Under the pieces are notes generated by a model, which saw nothing but the letters and a program-made list of their open reading frames with translations, did no database searches and was not told the origin of the DNA. The position numbers and the translations under genes are program-made. A stretch of DNA of 64,000 nucleotides from an uncultured Holophagaceae bacterium (GTDB lineage Bacteria; Acidobacteriota; Holophagae; Holophagales; Holophagaceae): assembly GCA_903884655.1 (NCBI GenBank), contig CAISFO010000018.1:62001-126000 (forward strand). Direction: 5' to 3'. This document shows positions 63,952-64,000 of the stretch, piece by piece. Position 1 is the first letter of the stretch. The number at the start of each line of letters is the position of its first letter.

Positions 63952-64000
63952 CAGGCTCCCCCTGGACCCGGCAGCTTCGAACCCAGCCTGTTCACCGCTT
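63951..64000 (-). CDS. 3' end of an upstream gene, cut by window edge
   Basis: An open reading frame encoding AVNRLGSKLPGPGGA and a TGA runs into the edge. The TGA overlaps the hydF ATG (TGATG), which is typical of a coupled upstream gene. Only 15 codons are visible. A hydE- or hydG-type neighbour would fit the context, but the fragment is too short to identify. Confidence 0.35.
   Translation of the reverse strand, partial: AVNRLGSKLPGPGGA

Noticed and set aside
1..64000. CRISPR arrays, tRNA or rRNA genes, prophage or intact IS elements
   Set aside because: No regularly spaced repeats, tRNA cloverleaf or transposase genes were found by reading the gaps and frames. A tool-based scan could still find a missed small RNA.

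Overview
The window looks like a chromosomal segment of a Gram-negative, motile, probably anaerobic bacterium with high GC content. The best guess is Acidobacteriota, class Holophagae (Geothrix/Holophaga-like). This is an inference from gene content, not a database match. The clues are tandem Ser/Thr kinases with sensor beta-propellers, FHA/PAS-rich signalling proteins, bacillithiol genes (bshC, bshB1), a flagellar export operon, an LPS-core (Kdo) kinase family member, and the [FeFe]-hydrogenase maturase gene hydF. Coding is very dense: genes often overlap by 4 nt (ATGA, GTGA or TTGA), and several convergent pairs overlap at their stop codons. No rRNA, tRNA, CRISPR array or intact insertion sequence was seen.

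Region by region. (1) 1-9187, minus strand: four tandem, translationally coupled transmembrane Ser/Thr kinase genes with almost identical kinase domains and unrelated sensor halves. Two carry beta-propellers, one carries a sulfatase-modifying-factor-like domain plus an alpha/beta hydrolase, and one is cut by the window edge. (2) 9299-16050: a divergent FHA-GAF-PP2C phosphatase and a nine-PAS hybrid histidine kinase. (3) 16105-24585: a UbiA prenyltransferase, an M23 peptidase-bactofilin pair, RuvB, an FHA-GAF histidine kinase overlapping ispF, a lipoprotein, a small 2Fe-2S protein coupled to an alpha/beta hydrolase, a CsgG-like protein and an HU-type protein. (4) 24737-33267: pepA, pabB, an HNH nuclease, then the rmuC-tsaE-nnr-purN-pta run. 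(5) 33509-35636: a small basic protein, a MITE-like 157-bp element and a MgtC/DUF4010 membrane protein. (6) 35698-43838: bshC-bshB1-tilS-ftsH-folP-glmM-ftsW, a housekeeping operon for thiol synthesis, tRNA modification, proteolysis, folate and cell wall. (7) 43830-46507: a DUF2344 protein, a Kdo-kinase-like protein and a cyclophilin. (8) 46544-53380, minus strand: TPR protein, response regulator and fliOPQR-flhB, headed by an NTF2-like secreted protein. (9) 53541-59075: xdhC-mocA, then an HxlR regulator with a clear inverted-repeat operator facing a redox cluster (flavodoxin, thioredoxin, nitroreductase, aldo/keto reductase, ferredoxin-MBL fusion). (10) 59124-64000: hutU, a YchJ-like protein, a receiver-histidine kinase and hydF.

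The strongest candidates for something unusual are the kinase array with its kinase-SUMF-hydrolase fusion next to a phosphatase, the MITE-like element with 18-bp perfect terminal repeats and TA target duplications, and the HxlR-operator redox cluster. The shortened BshC is also worth checking.
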